A DNA stretch of 64,000 nucleotides, taken from the NCBI GenBank assembly GCA_002418205.1, contig DIDP01000039.1, positions 82,946 to 146,945 of the forward strand. The letters run 5' to 3'. Origin of the DNA: Anaerolineales bacterium UBA5797. Its GTDB lineage: Bacteria > Chloroflexota > Anaerolineae > Anaerolineales > Villigracilaceae. Made by a program: the position numbers and the translations under genes. Below are positions 41,435 through 50,324 of the stretch, piece after piece. The notes beneath the pieces were generated by a model, which searched no databases, had not been told where the DNA came from, and was given only the letters and a program-made list of their open reading frames with translations. The stretch's first letter is position 1. Each line of letters begins with the position of its first letter.

Positions 41435-43405
41435 ATGATGCGTGTTATCTGGCTTTTTCCAATATTAATCATTTCTCTGTTATTTTTGCATTCATCTGTC
41501 TCAACCGCACCTTCCACCGGTGCGGTTTTTGACATCAAGCCGGATGATATACCTGTCAGCGTGTTTCGTTTTGAGAATTCGATGATTGATGGCGAATTTT
41601 TGCAGAATGCGGGGGTGGTAACCTTTCGGGACAAGGACGGTGATCCGTGGTTCGGCAGGGTGCTTATCCCTGTGTTGGGCACCCTGATTGCTGGCGGATT
41701 AAGACAACGTCCGAACCGGATCCGTGAGCGGCGCATCCGTTCCAAAAAACAAGTTTCCGTTCGTGCGTCTGAACCGGTCGGCGCAAACCAATTCCTTCAA
41801 GAGGAAGCGGAGAAACAGAAGCGTGCCGAGGCCGAACTGACAAGGCACATATCGGAGGAATTACAGCTATCTGAAGAGCGTTTCCGTTCCATGTTCGAAC
41901 ATTCCGCCATCGGGATCGGCATGATGAGACTGGACCGCCGATTGATCGCCGCCAACCCCGCCCTTTGCAGGATCTATGGCAGGACGCGCGAAGAGTTGAT
42001 CGGAATGGACGCGGCGGAAGTGACATATCCCGACGACAATCCTGAATCAGTGAGGTTGTTCAAGCAAATCGTCTCGGGTCAGACCGATTCCTATGAAGCG
42101 GATCGCCGCTATATACGCAGCAATGGAGAGGTCTTCTGGGCGCATGTGACCATGTCCTCCGTGCGCGGGTTGGATGGAAAACCCTTGTATCTGGTTGGGA
42201 TGGTCATGGACATCGATAAGCAAAAACGCGCCGAGGAAGAATTGCGCAAATCACAGGCGCGCTTCCAGGCGATCTTCGATAATGTTGCCGTGGGCGTGGC
42301 GGTCATGACCCTGGAGCGGAAACCCCTTGCCTTCAATGCGGCGGCTGAGAGAATCATCGGTTATTCTGCAGAAGAGTTGCGCGATATCGATCCGCGTTCG
42401 CTGGCTGTGCCGGAAGATAGAGATATGGACACATTATGGTTCAGGGAATTGATCGAAGGCAGGCGGGATTCATATGTAATGGAAAGGCGTTACCGCCGCA
42501 AGAGTGGTCAGATCTTCTGGGCGCGCATAAATTATTCCCTGGTGCGCGATCTTAATGACAACCCGGATTATTTGATCGGGATCATCGAAGACATCGACGA
42601 CCAGAAACGTGCCTCAGAACGCCTCGCCGAACAGGAATCCGACTATCTCCGCACGCTTCAACAACGCGTGGAAGAGCGGACCCACGAGTTCGAAGAGGCG
42701 AACATGCGCCTGCAGAATGAGATCGAGCAGCGAAAGAAGATCGAAAAGGAACTGGCGGAGCGGGCAGCCGAGGAGGCTGTGACCGCCGACCGCACCCGCC
42801 TCGCGCGTGACCTGCATGACGCCGTCACCCAGACCCTTTTCTCCGCCAGCCTGACCGCGGAGGTCCTGCCTGATCTTTGGGATCTGGATGTGGAGGAGGC
42901 AAGGAGATCCACAGAAGAACTGCGTCAGCTCACGCGCGGCGCGTTGGCTGAGATGCGTACGCTTCTATTGGAACTGCGCCCCTCGACCCTGACTCAGACC
43001 CGCTTGAGCGAACTCATCAAACAGTTGTGCGAAGCCTTCATCGGACGTTCGCGCCTGCCCATCACCCTCAATATCGAAGGCGAATGTGAGCTTCCGCCGG
43101 AGGTGCAGGTCGCGTTCTATCGGATCGCGCAGGAGAGCTTGAACAATGTTTTCAAATACGCGCGGGCAACACAAGTGAATGTAAACCTGTTCCTGTCGCC
43201 GGGTTCCGCCCATTATGAAACCTGCGACAACGGCATCGGCTTTGACGCGTCCAGGAACAAACCCACAAGCCTCGGATTGCGCATCATGCACGAACGTGCG
43301 GAAGCCATCGGCGCGGAATTGCAGGTCGACAGCAAACCCGGTTCAGGGACATGCGTTGAAGTGACGTGGAACGCCAGCCCGAATCGAAAATTACGGGTGT
43401 TATAA
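41435..43405 (+). CDS. Membrane-anchored PAS-PAS sensor histidine kinase (HisKA_3 type)
   Basis: The 656-residue protein has an N-terminal signal-like helix (WLFPILIISLLFLHSSVS), a short outside segment (about 25-75), a second helix (VLIPVLGTLIAGGL), two PAS-PAC units (about 140-265 and 268-395), a coiled coil, HisKA_3 with His461 in LARDLHDAVTQTLFSASL, and HATPase with CDNGIGFDASRN. GAGG precedes the start. It is followed 57 bases later by a NarL-type regulator, its likely partner. The signal may be read by the PAS domains or by the small outer loop. Confidence 0.9.
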   Translation: MMRVIWLFPILIISLLFLHSSVSTAPSTGAVFDIKPDDIPVSVFRFENSMIDGEFLQNAGVVTFRDKDGDPWFGRVLIPVLGTLIAGGLRQRPNRIRERRIRSKKQVSVRASEPVGANQFLQEEAEKQKRAEAELTRHISEELQLSEERFRSMFEHSAIGIGMMRLDRRLIAANPALCRIYGRTREELIGMDAAEVTYPDDNPESVRLFKQIVSGQTDSYEADRRYIRSNGEVFWAHVTMSSVRGLDGKPLYLVGMVMDIDKQKRAEEELRKSQARFQAIFDNVAVGVAVMTLERKPLAFNAAAERIIGYSAEELRDIDPRSLAVPEDRDMDTLWFRELIEGRRDSYVMERRYRRKSGQIFWARINYSLVRDLNDNPDYLIGIIEDIDDQKRASERLAEQESDYLRTLQQRVEERTHEFEEANMRLQNEIEQRKKIEKELAERAAEEAVTADRTRLARDLHDAVTQTLFSASLTAEVLPDLWDLDVEEARRSTEELRQLTRGALAEMRTLLLELRPSTLTQTRLSELIKQLCEAFIGRSRLPITLNIEGECELPPEVQVAFYRIAQESLNNVFKYARATQVNVNLFLSPGSAHYETCDNGIGFDASRNKPTSLGLRIMHERAEAIGAELQVDSKPGSGTCVEVTWNASPNRKLRVL

Positions 43406-43462
43406 CGCCTGTTCTTTGGGTGAAGGCTGACTGCCCGGGCAGGGACGATCAAGGAGTGAAAA

Positions 43463-44089
43463 ATGACCATAAAAGTTCTTCTGGTGGATGACCATGCCGT
43501 GGTGAGGAGCGGTTTATCGAAGTTCCTCATGGTCAACAAGGACCTGAAACTTGTCGGTGAGGCATCCGATGGGGAGGAAGCCCTGCAGAAAGTTTCGCTT
43601 TACAAACCCAATGTGGTGCTGATGGATCTGATGATGCCCGGCATGGATGGCATCACTGCCACGCGCGAGATCCACAAAAAATATCCGCAGATCAAGGTGA
43701 TTGCATTGACGAGTTTTGCCGAGCAGAACATGGTGCAGGGTGCATTGCAGGCGGGCGCCGTCGGTTATCTGCAGAAGAACGTCACTGCCAGGGAACTGGC
43801 GAACGCGATCCGTTCCGCCTGTGCCGGGCGGATGATCCTCTCGCCCGAAGCAACGCAGGTGCTTGCATATTCGGTCGCCCAGCCTCAGATCGCCGGCGAA
43901 CAATTGACCGACCGCGAACGCGATGTTCTCAAATGCATGGTGGATGGGCTGAACAATAATGAGATCGCCGAATCGCTTGTGGTGAGTCTGGGCACGGTCA
44001 AATTCCACATCTCGAACATCTTCCACAAACTCGGCGTGGACAGCCGCGTCGAAGCTGTCAGGTTGGCGATCGAACAAAAGCTGGTGTGA
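43463..44089 (+). CDS. NarL/FixJ family response regulator
   Basis: The 208-residue protein has a receiver (Asp55 in VVLMDLMMPGMDGITA, Lys in GYLQKNVT) and a LuxR-type HTH (about 145-205; LTDRERDVLKCMVDGLNNNE and VSLGTVKFHISNIFHKLG). GGAGTGAAAA precedes the start. Partner of the PAS kinase directly upstream. It lies next to the first of five promoters with a 7-2-7 palindrome (44115), which makes it a candidate for the regulator of that set. Confidence 0.9.
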   Translation: MTIKVLLVDDHAVVRSGLSKFLMVNKDLKLVGEASDGEEALQKVSLYKPNVVLMDLMMPGMDGITATREIHKKYPQIKVIALTSFAEQNMVQGALQAGAVGYLQKNVTARELANAIRSACAGRMILSPEATQVLAYSVAQPQIAGEQLTDRERDVLKCMVDGLNNNEIAESLVVSLGTVKFHISNIFHKLGVDSRVEAVRLAIEQKLV

Positions 44090-44114
44090 CAGCCTCGGCG
44101 GCGCGTGAAGCGCA

Positions 44115-44181
44115 CTGTCCATCCGGCTAGGTAAAAACCCGACCATCGTCGGATGTCAATGGACCTCGCTTGTCATACACT
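44115..44181 (+). promoter_or_regulatory. Palindrome-type promoter A (upstream of receiver/membrane operon)
   Basis: CTGTCCA-TC-CGGCTAG (44115-44130) is a 7-2-7 palindrome-like site followed by GTAAAAA; the -10-like TACACT lies at 44176-44181, 61 bases from the first base of the site. The -10 box is in the 8-base loop of a perfect 13-base inverted repeat (44161-44173 and 44182-44194). The same site and spacing occurs at four more promoters. Confidence 0.65.
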
Positions 44182-44196
44182 ACAAGCGAGGTCCAA

Positions 44197-44610
44197 ATGA
44201 TTCGTATCATCATCGCCGACGCCGATCCTGCGACCCGCAAAGCGTTAGCCTTGCTGCTTCGACGCAGGATGGGGATGAACAATCTCGTCGAAGCGGATGA
44301 TGTTGGGACATTGATCCGGGCCCTGGCAGATACCCCTCCCGATGTCCTTTTGCTCGATTGGAGGCTGTACGGTTCACCCGCCACCGATACCTGCCGCCTG
44401 CTCCAAAAAGCCTACCCTGATCTGAAGATCATCCTGCTCAGTGTGGATGCGGACGATGAAGCTGCGGCAAAGAAGGCGGGCGCGGATTTCATCCATAAAG
44501 GCGTCCCACCTGATGAATTGATTGCAACACTAACTCCGCTTTTGCGTAGGAATAAATATACTCCCGCCTCTCATTCCGCTTCGGGCGGCGTGAAGAAAAA
44601 TGGCAAGTGA
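44197..44610 (+). CDS. Receiver-domain protein leading the LiaF-like operon
   Basis: The start at 44197 follows GCGAGGT. The 137-residue protein is a receiver-like domain: DADP acidic site, Asp54 in VLLLDWRLYGSPATD, Ser in ILLSVDADDE and Lys in ADFIHKGVPPDEL. A short basic tail follows and no output domain. The motif after Asp54 (WRLYG in place of MMPGMDG) is diverged, so phosphorylation is uncertain. Its stop lies 20 bases before the start of the LiaF-like membrane protein. It could act as a protein-binding modulator in the same regulon. Confidence 0.75.
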   Translation: MIRIIIADADPATRKALALLLRRRMGMNNLVEADDVGTLIRALADTPPDVLLLDWRLYGSPATDTCRLLQKAYPDLKIILLSVDADDEAAAKKAGADFIHKGVPPDELIATLTPLLRRNKYTPASHSASGGVKKNGK

Positions 44611-44630
44611 CATTTGAAAGGAGAATGAAA

Positions 44631-45188
44631 ATGCAAACGAATCGTTCCAATGCCGGCGCGCTGATCGGAGGCGCGCTCCTGATCGTCTTCGGGCTCCTGG
44701 CTCTGGCAGGCCGGATATTCCGCTCGCTGAACTGGGATTTCTTCTGGCCCTTCATCGTGATCGGATTTGGCGCCCTGTTCTTTGTAGCCATGTTCGCGGG
44801 CGGCAAGCAGACCGCCGGTTTTGCCATCCCCGGCAGCATTGTCGGGGGCATCGGTCTGGTGCTGTTGTTCCAGAACATCACCCGCCACTGGGAATCCATG
44901 TCCTACTTCTGGACGCTGATCATCCTGTTCGTCGGCGCGGGCATCTATATCATGGGATGGTACGGCGGCGACACCGGTCAAAGACAGTCCGGTCTGCGTG
45001 TGATGAAGATCGGTTTCATCCTCTTCATCATCTTCGGCGCATTCTTCGAGATGATCTTCTCATCGTTCAACAACCTGCTCTTCCCGGTGCTGCTCATCCT
45101 GTTGGGTGCATATTTGATCCTGAGTCGTTCCGGTCTGTTTGGCGGAAAGAAGACCGGCTCATCAGATTCCGTTCCCCCTGCAAGTTAA
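44631..45188 (+). CDS. LiaI/LiaF-like membrane protein
   Basis: The start at 44631 (AAAGGAG seven bases before) is favoured over upstream ATGs. The 185-residue protein has six hydrophobic helices arranged as three hairpins, each with G-rich turn and an aromatic-rich loop (SNAGALIGGALLIVFGLLAL, WDFFWPFIVIGFGALFFV, YFWTLIILFVGAGIYIMG). These features match the LiaI/LiaF-type transmembrane region found in cell-envelope stress modules. C-terminal tail is Ser/Lys-rich and cytosolic. Operon with 44197 and 45204. Function in envelope stress is inferred from family. Confidence 0.7.
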   Translation: MQTNRSNAGALIGGALLIVFGLLALAGRIFRSLNWDFFWPFIVIGFGALFFVAMFAGGKQTAGFAIPGSIVGGIGLVLLFQNITRHWESMSYFWTLIILFVGAGIYIMGWYGGDTGQRQSGLRVMKIGFILFIIFGAFFEMIFSSFNNLLFPVLLILLGAYLILSRSGLFGGKKTGSSDSVPPAS

Positions 45189-45203
45189 GAAAGAAGGCTA
45201 ATC

Positions 45204-46175
45204 ATGTCTCAACCTAGATCCATATTTGGTCCGTTGCTTCTTATTGCCGCCGGCGCGGTCTGGCTGCTGGTCAAATCTGGCAATGTCCCCTCGGCGAACC
45301 TGTGGGCATTGACTCATATCTGGCCGTACGTGCTTATTGCGGCAGGCGTCGGACTGGTGCTGCGCCCCTACTGGCAGTACATGAACATCCTGATGGATAT
45401 CATCATCATTGGTGGTGTACTGTTGGCGATCCTCTATGCCCCGACCCTTGGATGGGATAACCCGTCCATGACCGGCATCATCAATATTGGCGACGGCGAT
45501 TTCTACGTCGGTCCTGGTGATCCCGGCTCGGGGAATGTTGTAACTTCGGATCGCGACGTCAGCGATTTTACTGCGGTCGAGATCGACTACCCTGCGCAGG
45601 TTTTCATCTCACAGGGAAGCAGCGTATCGGTCAAGGTCGAAGCGGAGGATAACGTTCTGCCCGGCTTGAAGACCGAAGTGCGCGGGGACCAGCTCCGCAT
45701 CTATTACAAAGCGGATGACGGCAAGCGTGTCAACGCGCGCAAACCCGTCAAGGTCACCATCGTGGTCAGGGAACTGAAGGATGTGGAGTTCAACAGCGCG
45801 GGAGAACTCACCATCGAGGGCATCGAAACCGATGACCTGAACATCTCTGTCAGCGGCGCAGGCAACCTGGAACTAAACGAAATTGCTGTGAAAGGTCTCG
45901 AAGTGAGTCTGAGCGGCGCAGGCAGTATGAGTGCCTCCGGCACGGCGGATGACCTTTCGCTCGTCATCAGCGGATTTGGCAGTTTCAATGGCAGGGACCT
46001 GCACAATCAGACCGCGAACATCGACCTGAGCGGCGCGGGAAGCGCCACCGTCTGGGTGGATGACCGGCTCGACGCGCAGATCTCCGGCGCGGGCTCGGTC
46101 AATTACTACGGCTCGCCGGCTGTCACCAAGCAGATCAGCGGACTCGGTAACGTAAGCAAATCTGGCGACAAGTAA
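45204..46175 (+). CDS. LiaF-like membrane protein with GIN (DUF2807) domain
   Basis: This 323-residue protein has three N-terminal membrane helices of the LiaF-like type (about 8-80) and then an outside domain (about 110-320) of the GIN/DUF2807 family: a right-handed strand-helix with repeats such as NISVSGAGNLELNEI, VSLSGAGSMSASG and IDLSGAGSATVW. The SGAG repeat spacing is about 20 residues. Members are thought to bind polysaccharide or act in envelope sensing. It follows the preceding gene by 15 bases. A terminator follows at 46201. Confidence 0.8.
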   Translation: MSQPRSIFGPLLLIAAGAVWLLVKSGNVPSANLWALTHIWPYVLIAAGVGLVLRPYWQYMNILMDIIIIGGVLLAILYAPTLGWDNPSMTGIINIGDGDFYVGPGDPGSGNVVTSDRDVSDFTAVEIDYPAQVFISQGSSVSVKVEAEDNVLPGLKTEVRGDQLRIYYKADDGKRVNARKPVKVTIVVRELKDVEFNSAGELTIEGIETDDLNISVSGAGNLELNEIAVKGLEVSLSGAGSMSASGTADDLSLVISGFGSFNGRDLHNQTANIDLSGAGSATVWVDDRLDAQISGAGSVNYYGSPAVTKQISGLGNVSKSGDK

Positions 46176-46181
46176 TCGAAC

Positions 46182-46248
46182 CTGTCCACATGGATAGCGA
46201 AAGACTCCCCCATCGGCGGGGGAGTCTTTTCATCATCAGAAATATTAT
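46182..46248 (+). promoter_or_regulatory. Palindrome-type promoter B (upstream of esterase)
   Basis: CTGTCCA-CA-TGGATAG (46182-46197) then CGAAAGACT; the -10 box TATTAT lies at 46243-46248, 61 bases from the start of the site. Between them is the terminator hairpin of the upstream operon (46201-46230), so site, terminator and -10 box are interlocked. Confidence 0.65.
46201..46230 (+). terminator. Terminator of the LiaF/GIN operon
   Basis: AAGACTCCCCC pairs with GGGGGAGTCTT over a 6-base loop, followed by TT; 25 bases after the stop at 46175. It lies within promoter B of the next gene. Confidence 0.8.
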
Positions 46249-46289
46249 GGGAGCAGGTCAGGAAGGCATTCAAAGGAAAGAAGGAACAT

Positions 46290-47615
46290 ATGACCAACTG
46301 CTTTTCAGGATTCAGAATTCCATCGATAATACTTTTAACGATCATCATCTTCACAGCCTGTGCCTCGCCCATGGTCGATACGGAACCGATCAAGATTGAG
46401 ACCTATCAGGATCTGCAGAAGGTCTTCAAGGAGATCAAAGAGGCAAATCCAACGGAGGCACAGAGCCATGCGGATAAACTATGGCAGACTTTGGTGGACA
46501 GCCAGCGAGAACCTCTTGTGTTTGGAACACAGGTGATCTTCTTCTACAAGGGGCAGGCTGATCAGGTTCATTGGCGTGGATCATTCAATAACTGGAGCGT
46601 CCCCGGTTTGCCCGGGGTTCATGTTGAAAAGACCGATCTTTGGATCGCCTATACCGAGTTCCCCGAGGCGAGCCGTGTTGAGTACAAAATCGTGCTGAAC
46701 GATGGAGAATGGGTTGAGGATCCTGTCAACCCCGAAACAACCTTCAGCGGCATGACGGGCGTCAATAACGTTATTACACTGCCCGGCTTCAGCGTAACCG
46801 ATGAAAGCCAGGCGCGAAGCGACGTGGCGCATGGGAAATTGACCGGGAGCTTATCCATCCGGAGTGAGGCTCTCGGCTATTCTGTCAATTATCGGGTTTA
46901 TACGCCGGTTGGTTATGAGACTCTGGAAAAACTTCCTGTGATCTATGTGCTTGATGGCAATGATTTCGTTGATGAACGTATGGGCGCACTGCCCAACGTC
47001 CTCGATAATCTGATCGCTGATGGGCGCATCAAGCCTGTAATGGCAGTATTCGTTGATGCTCGCGACCCGGAAAATCCAAAATTTAATCGACGCGAGGATG
47101 AATTCCTTGTTCACCCGGTCGAACATGCGCAATTCATATCGGATGAATTGGTGCCAGTCATGGACCGAAACTATCACACAGATCCCCGTCCTGAGGCACG
47201 GACGATTACAGGTGTCAGCTACGGCGGTTTGAGTGCGTTCTATATCGCCGCTTCACGTTCCGATACCTTTCATAATCTGGCTGCCTTTTCCCCCTCCCTT
47301 TGGGTATTGGACAGTCCCCAGTATCTATCCAGCGAGGCGCAGAAAGAAGGTTCAAGGGCAATGCTGCCTGCCGTCAGCGGGGAAACGACAAAGTGCGGCG
47401 ACAACACCGGTTTCGAGTGCCCAAGATTGCCTGTAAAAATTTTCCTGACGGTTGGCTTCGCAGATTGGGATGTCGGCGACTTCAGCGGTCTGGTGGCAAG
47501 CCTGGAAGAACAGAAATATCCGGTCGAGTTTCATCAGGTCCGCGAGGGACATACCTGGGACAATTGGCGCGGTTTATCCGATGAAATGCTGATTTACTTC
47601 TTTGGAACGAATTGA
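46290..47615 (+). CDS. Lipoprotein esterase (enterochelin-esterase-like)
   Basis: The 441-residue protein begins with a lipoprotein signal (IPSIILLTIIIFTACAS, lipid Cys at about 28). A CBM48/E-set-like domain follows (about 90-165; VHWRGSFNNWSVPGLPGV and RVEYKIVLNDGEWVEDP) and then an esterase-D-type alpha/beta hydrolase (about 190-440). The nucleophile is in TGVSYGGLSA, and GHTWDNWRG near the end supplies the His. Such proteins hydrolyse siderophore esters or cell-wall esters outside the cell. AAGGAACAT precedes the start. It is controlled by promoter B. Substrate unknown. Confidence 0.85.
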   Translation: MTNCFSGFRIPSIILLTIIIFTACASPMVDTEPIKIETYQDLQKVFKEIKEANPTEAQSHADKLWQTLVDSQREPLVFGTQVIFFYKGQADQVHWRGSFNNWSVPGLPGVHVEKTDLWIAYTEFPEASRVEYKIVLNDGEWVEDPVNPETTFSGMTGVNNVITLPGFSVTDESQARSDVAHGKLTGSLSIRSEALGYSVNYRVYTPVGYETLEKLPVIYVLDGNDFVDERMGALPNVLDNLIADGRIKPVMAVFVDARDPENPKFNRREDEFLVHPVEHAQFISDELVPVMDRNYHTDPRPEARTITGVSYGGLSAFYIAASRSDTFHNLAAFSPSLWVLDSPQYLSSEAQKEGSRAMLPAVSGETTKCGDNTGFECPRLPVKIFLTVGFADWDVGDFSGLVASLEEQKYPVEFHQVREGHTWDNWRGLSDEMLIYFFGTN

Positions 47616-47621
47616 AACATA

Positions 47622-47688
47622 CTATCCATCTGACTAGTGAAAGACTCTCCCGTTGGCGGGGGAGTCTTTTGTTCGTGGCGCATAGAAT
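47622..47688 (+). promoter_or_regulatory. Palindrome-type promoter C (upstream of 121-residue membrane protein)
   Basis: CTATCCA-TC-TGACTAG (47622-47637) then TGAAAGACT; the -10 box TAGAAT is at 47683-47688, again 61 bases from the start of the site. As in B the upstream terminator lies between the two. Sites B and C with their hairpins agree at about 40 of 49 bases. Confidence 0.65.
47641..47670 (+). terminator. Terminator of the esterase gene
   Basis: AAGACTCTCCC pairs with GGGGGAGTCTT (one G-T pair), loop of 6, followed by TTTT-like run; 25 bases after the stop. Confidence 0.8.
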
Positions 47689-47719
47689 GGATTGCATAGT
47701 CATTTGGCAGGCATAGGCA

Positions 47720-48085
47720 ATGAAATATTCCGCATGGTATGGCATTCTGGTTGGTATCTTCATGATTGCACAGTGGACGATCTCCATCGTTACCGGAGGC
47801 GTTCCCGAATTCCAGACTGCCCCCTGGGCAATCGGCTTTCACCTCGCCGCAGAGTTTTCCACTGCGCTGATGCTTATCACGGGCGGAGCGGCTGTGTTGA
47901 GATCAAAAACGTGGGGAGGGCAACTTCTGTTGGTTGCTCTGGGGATGGTCATCTATAGCGAGATCGTCAGCCCCGGTTATTTTGCCGGGCAGGGTCAGTG
48001 GATGCCTGTTGCGATGTTTGCGGTTTTGCTCTTCGGCGCGGCCCTTGCTGTCATGGCTTTGTTGGGAAAGGGAGATGCAAAATGA
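47720..48085 (+). CDS. Small four-helix membrane protein
   Basis: This 121-residue protein has four membrane helices (about 5-25, 38-60, 68-85 and 95-115) with little outside them. No catalytic residues stand out. I do not recognise a named family; the organisation resembles DoxX-like or DUF-type small membrane proteins. It is driven by promoter C and has a weak ribosome site (AGGCAT). About 100 bases separate it from the next small membrane protein gene. Confidence 0.7.
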   Translation: MKYSAWYGILVGIFMIAQWTISIVTGGVPEFQTAPWAIGFHLAAEFSTALMLITGGAAVLRSKTWGGQLLLVALGMVIYSEIVSPGYFAGQGQWMPVAMFAVLLFGAALAVMALLGKGDAK

Positions 48086-48183
48086 AACATTGCTTCATCT
48101 TTTTTGGGGTGTGAGATTCAACCATTTTTTGGCGACGGAGTTTTTGGATTTCTGAAACCATCACAGACAAAAGGAGATAAACC

Positions 48184-48576
48184 ATGAAAACCATTGCACA
48201 ACCCGCGGTTATCACGCCCACGATCATCGGGCTTGCCATCCTCTTCGCCGCGATCACCTTCATCGGTGCGACGGGCAAACGTGTGCCTTTGCTTTCCAAC
48301 ATCCGTGTTGATATCATCCTGCTCGTCATCATCGGCATGGCGATCTGCTCACAGGGCGGGATCGGACGCGTCGCCGCGACGGGCCAGTGGACTCATCCGC
48401 TTTCGATCCTCGGCTACCTCCTCGGCGGACTCATCCTGCTCATCGCGCTGGCTGTCTTCGTCGGCTGGAAACTCCCGTTCATCGCGAACGACGGGCAGGC
48501 TTTGCTTGCCATTGCAATTCTCGCGAGTCTCAAAATTGTGAACGCGGTGACACATTATTTTTTGTCACGCGTGTAA
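48184..48576 (+). CDS. Small four-helix membrane protein
   Basis: This 130-residue protein has four hydrophobic helices (about 8-28, 38-55, 78-98 and 105-122). AAAAGGAGATAAACC precedes the ATG. It shows no motif for a known enzyme. It is followed 19 bases later by the SDR gene, so it may be in one transcript with it. Confidence 0.7.
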   Translation: MKTIAQPAVITPTIIGLAILFAAITFIGATGKRVPLLSNIRVDIILLVIIGMAICSQGGIGRVAATGQWTHPLSILGYLLGGLILLIALAVFVGWKLPFIANDGQALLAIAILASLKIVNAVTHYFLSRV

Positions 48577-48595
48577 TACAAAGGCAAGGATTCCC

Positions 48596-49786
48596 ATGAT
48601 CATCTCCCAGCTCGGTCTCAAACAGGATGCCTTGCGCGGCGAAACGATCATCGTTACCGGCGCGGGCGGAGGGATCGGCTACGAAGCTGCGCGCGCCCTG
48701 CTCTGGCTGGGCGCGAACGTGGTTATCGCAGAGATCAACCAGCAAAACGGACGTCGGGCCGAAGAGAGATTGGAAAAGGAATTTGGCAGGGACCGCGTGT
48801 TGTTCGTCGAGGCGGATGTGGGTGATGAGGAAAGCGTGAAGAATTTATACAATCATTCCGTTCTCGCCTTCGGCCAGGTGGACGCGGTCATCAACAATGC
48901 CACGATCCCGGTGCTGGGAAAGGTTGTTGACATACCCATCGCGGAGTGGGATCGCAGTTACCGTGTTAATTTGCGAGGGCCTGTGTTGATGGCAAAGTAC
49001 TTCATCCCCGATATGCTCGAACGCGATCACGGCGTGTTCGCCTGTGTCTCCTCCACAGGGACGGCGTTTCTGGGTGGGTATGAAACCTTCAAAGCCGCGC
49101 AGGTGCACCTGGCGAATACGCTGGATGCCGAACTCGAAGGCACGCACGTCATCGCATACACGATTGGACCGGGACTCGTGCCAACAGAAACGGCGTCGAA
49201 GGCAGTGGGTCAACTCGCGCCACAAATGGGCATGACCGTGGAGCAGTTCTTCGAGATGAACAAGGGCGCGGTGCTTTCGGTCGAGGAGGCGGGCGCGGGG
49301 TTCGCACTCTCGGTGGTCTTTGCGGAAAAATTCCGCGGGCAGGAGATCTCGTCCATTCAGGCGTTGAAGGCGGCGGATATTAACTTTGGGACGCATGAAG
49401 CGGGAATGGAACCGGTTGAGGTAAATGCTGAAAAACGGAAGCAGGCTGAGGCTTTGTGCGAAGCGGTGCGCGTCACCCTCAAGGAACAATCCGAGGGCTG
49501 GAGGAGTCGCTCGCTGTTCGAACGTCAATGGGTCATCCGTGATTTCAAGAAGACGGCGGGGATGCCTGTCGAAGAATGGTTGACAATGCTTGAACGGCTG
49601 AGTGACGAACTGCGCGAGGAGGGTGCGTTATCTCATCCACCGCTCGAAAAACTGGCGGGCTATTACGAACATCTCGCGGAACTCGCAAAAGGCTATGAAA
49701 AGGACGCTGCGAAACTGGATGAAAATCTGCGGCACGTGTATGGCTGGCGGGATGAGGTGAAAGAACTGGAACAACTGTTGTGGTAA
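48596..49786 (+). CDS. SDR family oxidoreductase with C-terminal extension
   Basis: This 396-residue protein has a Rossmann fold of classical short-chain dehydrogenases (about 18-260): IIVTGAGGGIGYEAARAL for the cofactor, DAVINNATIP, a Ser in CVSSTGTAFLGG. The usual YxxxK reads YETFKAAQ, one residue off the standard spacing of Y-x3-K, so Tyr and Lys are both present. About 130 extra residues at the C-terminus are helical and charged (RKQAEALCEAVRVTLKEQ) and not seen in standard SDRs of 250 residues. Likely an NAD(P)-dependent reductase; substrate unknown. Confidence 0.8.
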   Translation: MIISQLGLKQDALRGETIIVTGAGGGIGYEAARALLWLGANVVIAEINQQNGRRAEERLEKEFGRDRVLFVEADVGDEESVKNLYNHSVLAFGQVDAVINNATIPVLGKVVDIPIAEWDRSYRVNLRGPVLMAKYFIPDMLERDHGVFACVSSTGTAFLGGYETFKAAQVHLANTLDAELEGTHVIAYTIGPGLVPTETASKAVGQLAPQMGMTVEQFFEMNKGAVLSVEEAGAGFALSVVFAEKFRGQEISSIQALKAADINFGTHEAGMEPVEVNAEKRKQAEALCEAVRVTLKEQSEGWRSRSLFERQWVIRDFKKTAGMPVEEWLTMLERLSDELREEGALSHPPLEKLAGYYEHLAELAKGYEKDAAKLDENLRHVYGWRDEVKELEQLLW

Positions 49787-49834
49787 TCGGGTCGGATGGT
49801 GGAACATTTTGATGCATTGGAAAGGAAGTTGAGC

Positions 49835-50290
49835 ATGTCACAAATTCTGGTTTCCCTCTCTGTATGGCTTCACGCGCTGGCGACTGTTGTTTTTATCGGA
49901 CATTATTTTTTGCTGGCGGTCATTTATCTGCCCGTCTTATCAAAGAACGGAGCGGCGCTCAGTGAAATTTCAAAGCGCAGCCGTTCCTGGCTGTATGCTT
50001 CCATGGTCGTCTTCCTCGTCACGGGGACCTACCTGATGGTCATTGATACGGGTTACCTGGGTTTCATGAATTTCGGCAACTTTTGGGGCATTGTGATGTT
50101 GGTGAAGCACCTCATCCTGCTTGGGATGATGGCGTTGGGGTTTTGGTACAACGCAATTCTGCGCGTCGGGCAGTTGATGAGTTCGAACAATCCGGAACAG
50201 GCGATTCTCCGCTTCCGAAAATATGTCAATCTGATGGCGGTCTGCGGCGTGCTGGTCCTGCTTCTCACTGCGCTCGCGCAGGTGGAGTGA
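49835..50290 (+). CDS. CopD-like four-helix membrane protein
   Basis: The start at 49835 follows AAGGAAGTTGAGC. The 151-residue protein has four membrane helices. The first has WLHALATVVFIGHYFLL with two His, and the third KHLILLGMMALGFWYNAIL with one, a pattern like CopD-type or DUF-type haem or copper membrane domains. It lies 48 bases after the SDR gene and is probably in the same transcript. A role in copper or electron transport is only suggested. Confidence 0.7.
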   Translation: MSQILVSLSVWLHALATVVFIGHYFLLAVIYLPVLSKNGAALSEISKRSRSWLYASMVVFLVTGTYLMVIDTGYLGFMNFGNFWGIVMLVKHLILLGMMALGFWYNAILRVGQLMSSNNPEQAILRFRKYVNLMAVCGVLVLLLTALAQVE

Positions 50291-50324
50291 TATCCGTTTG
50301 AAGATGACCGTCGCTTGAGCGAAA

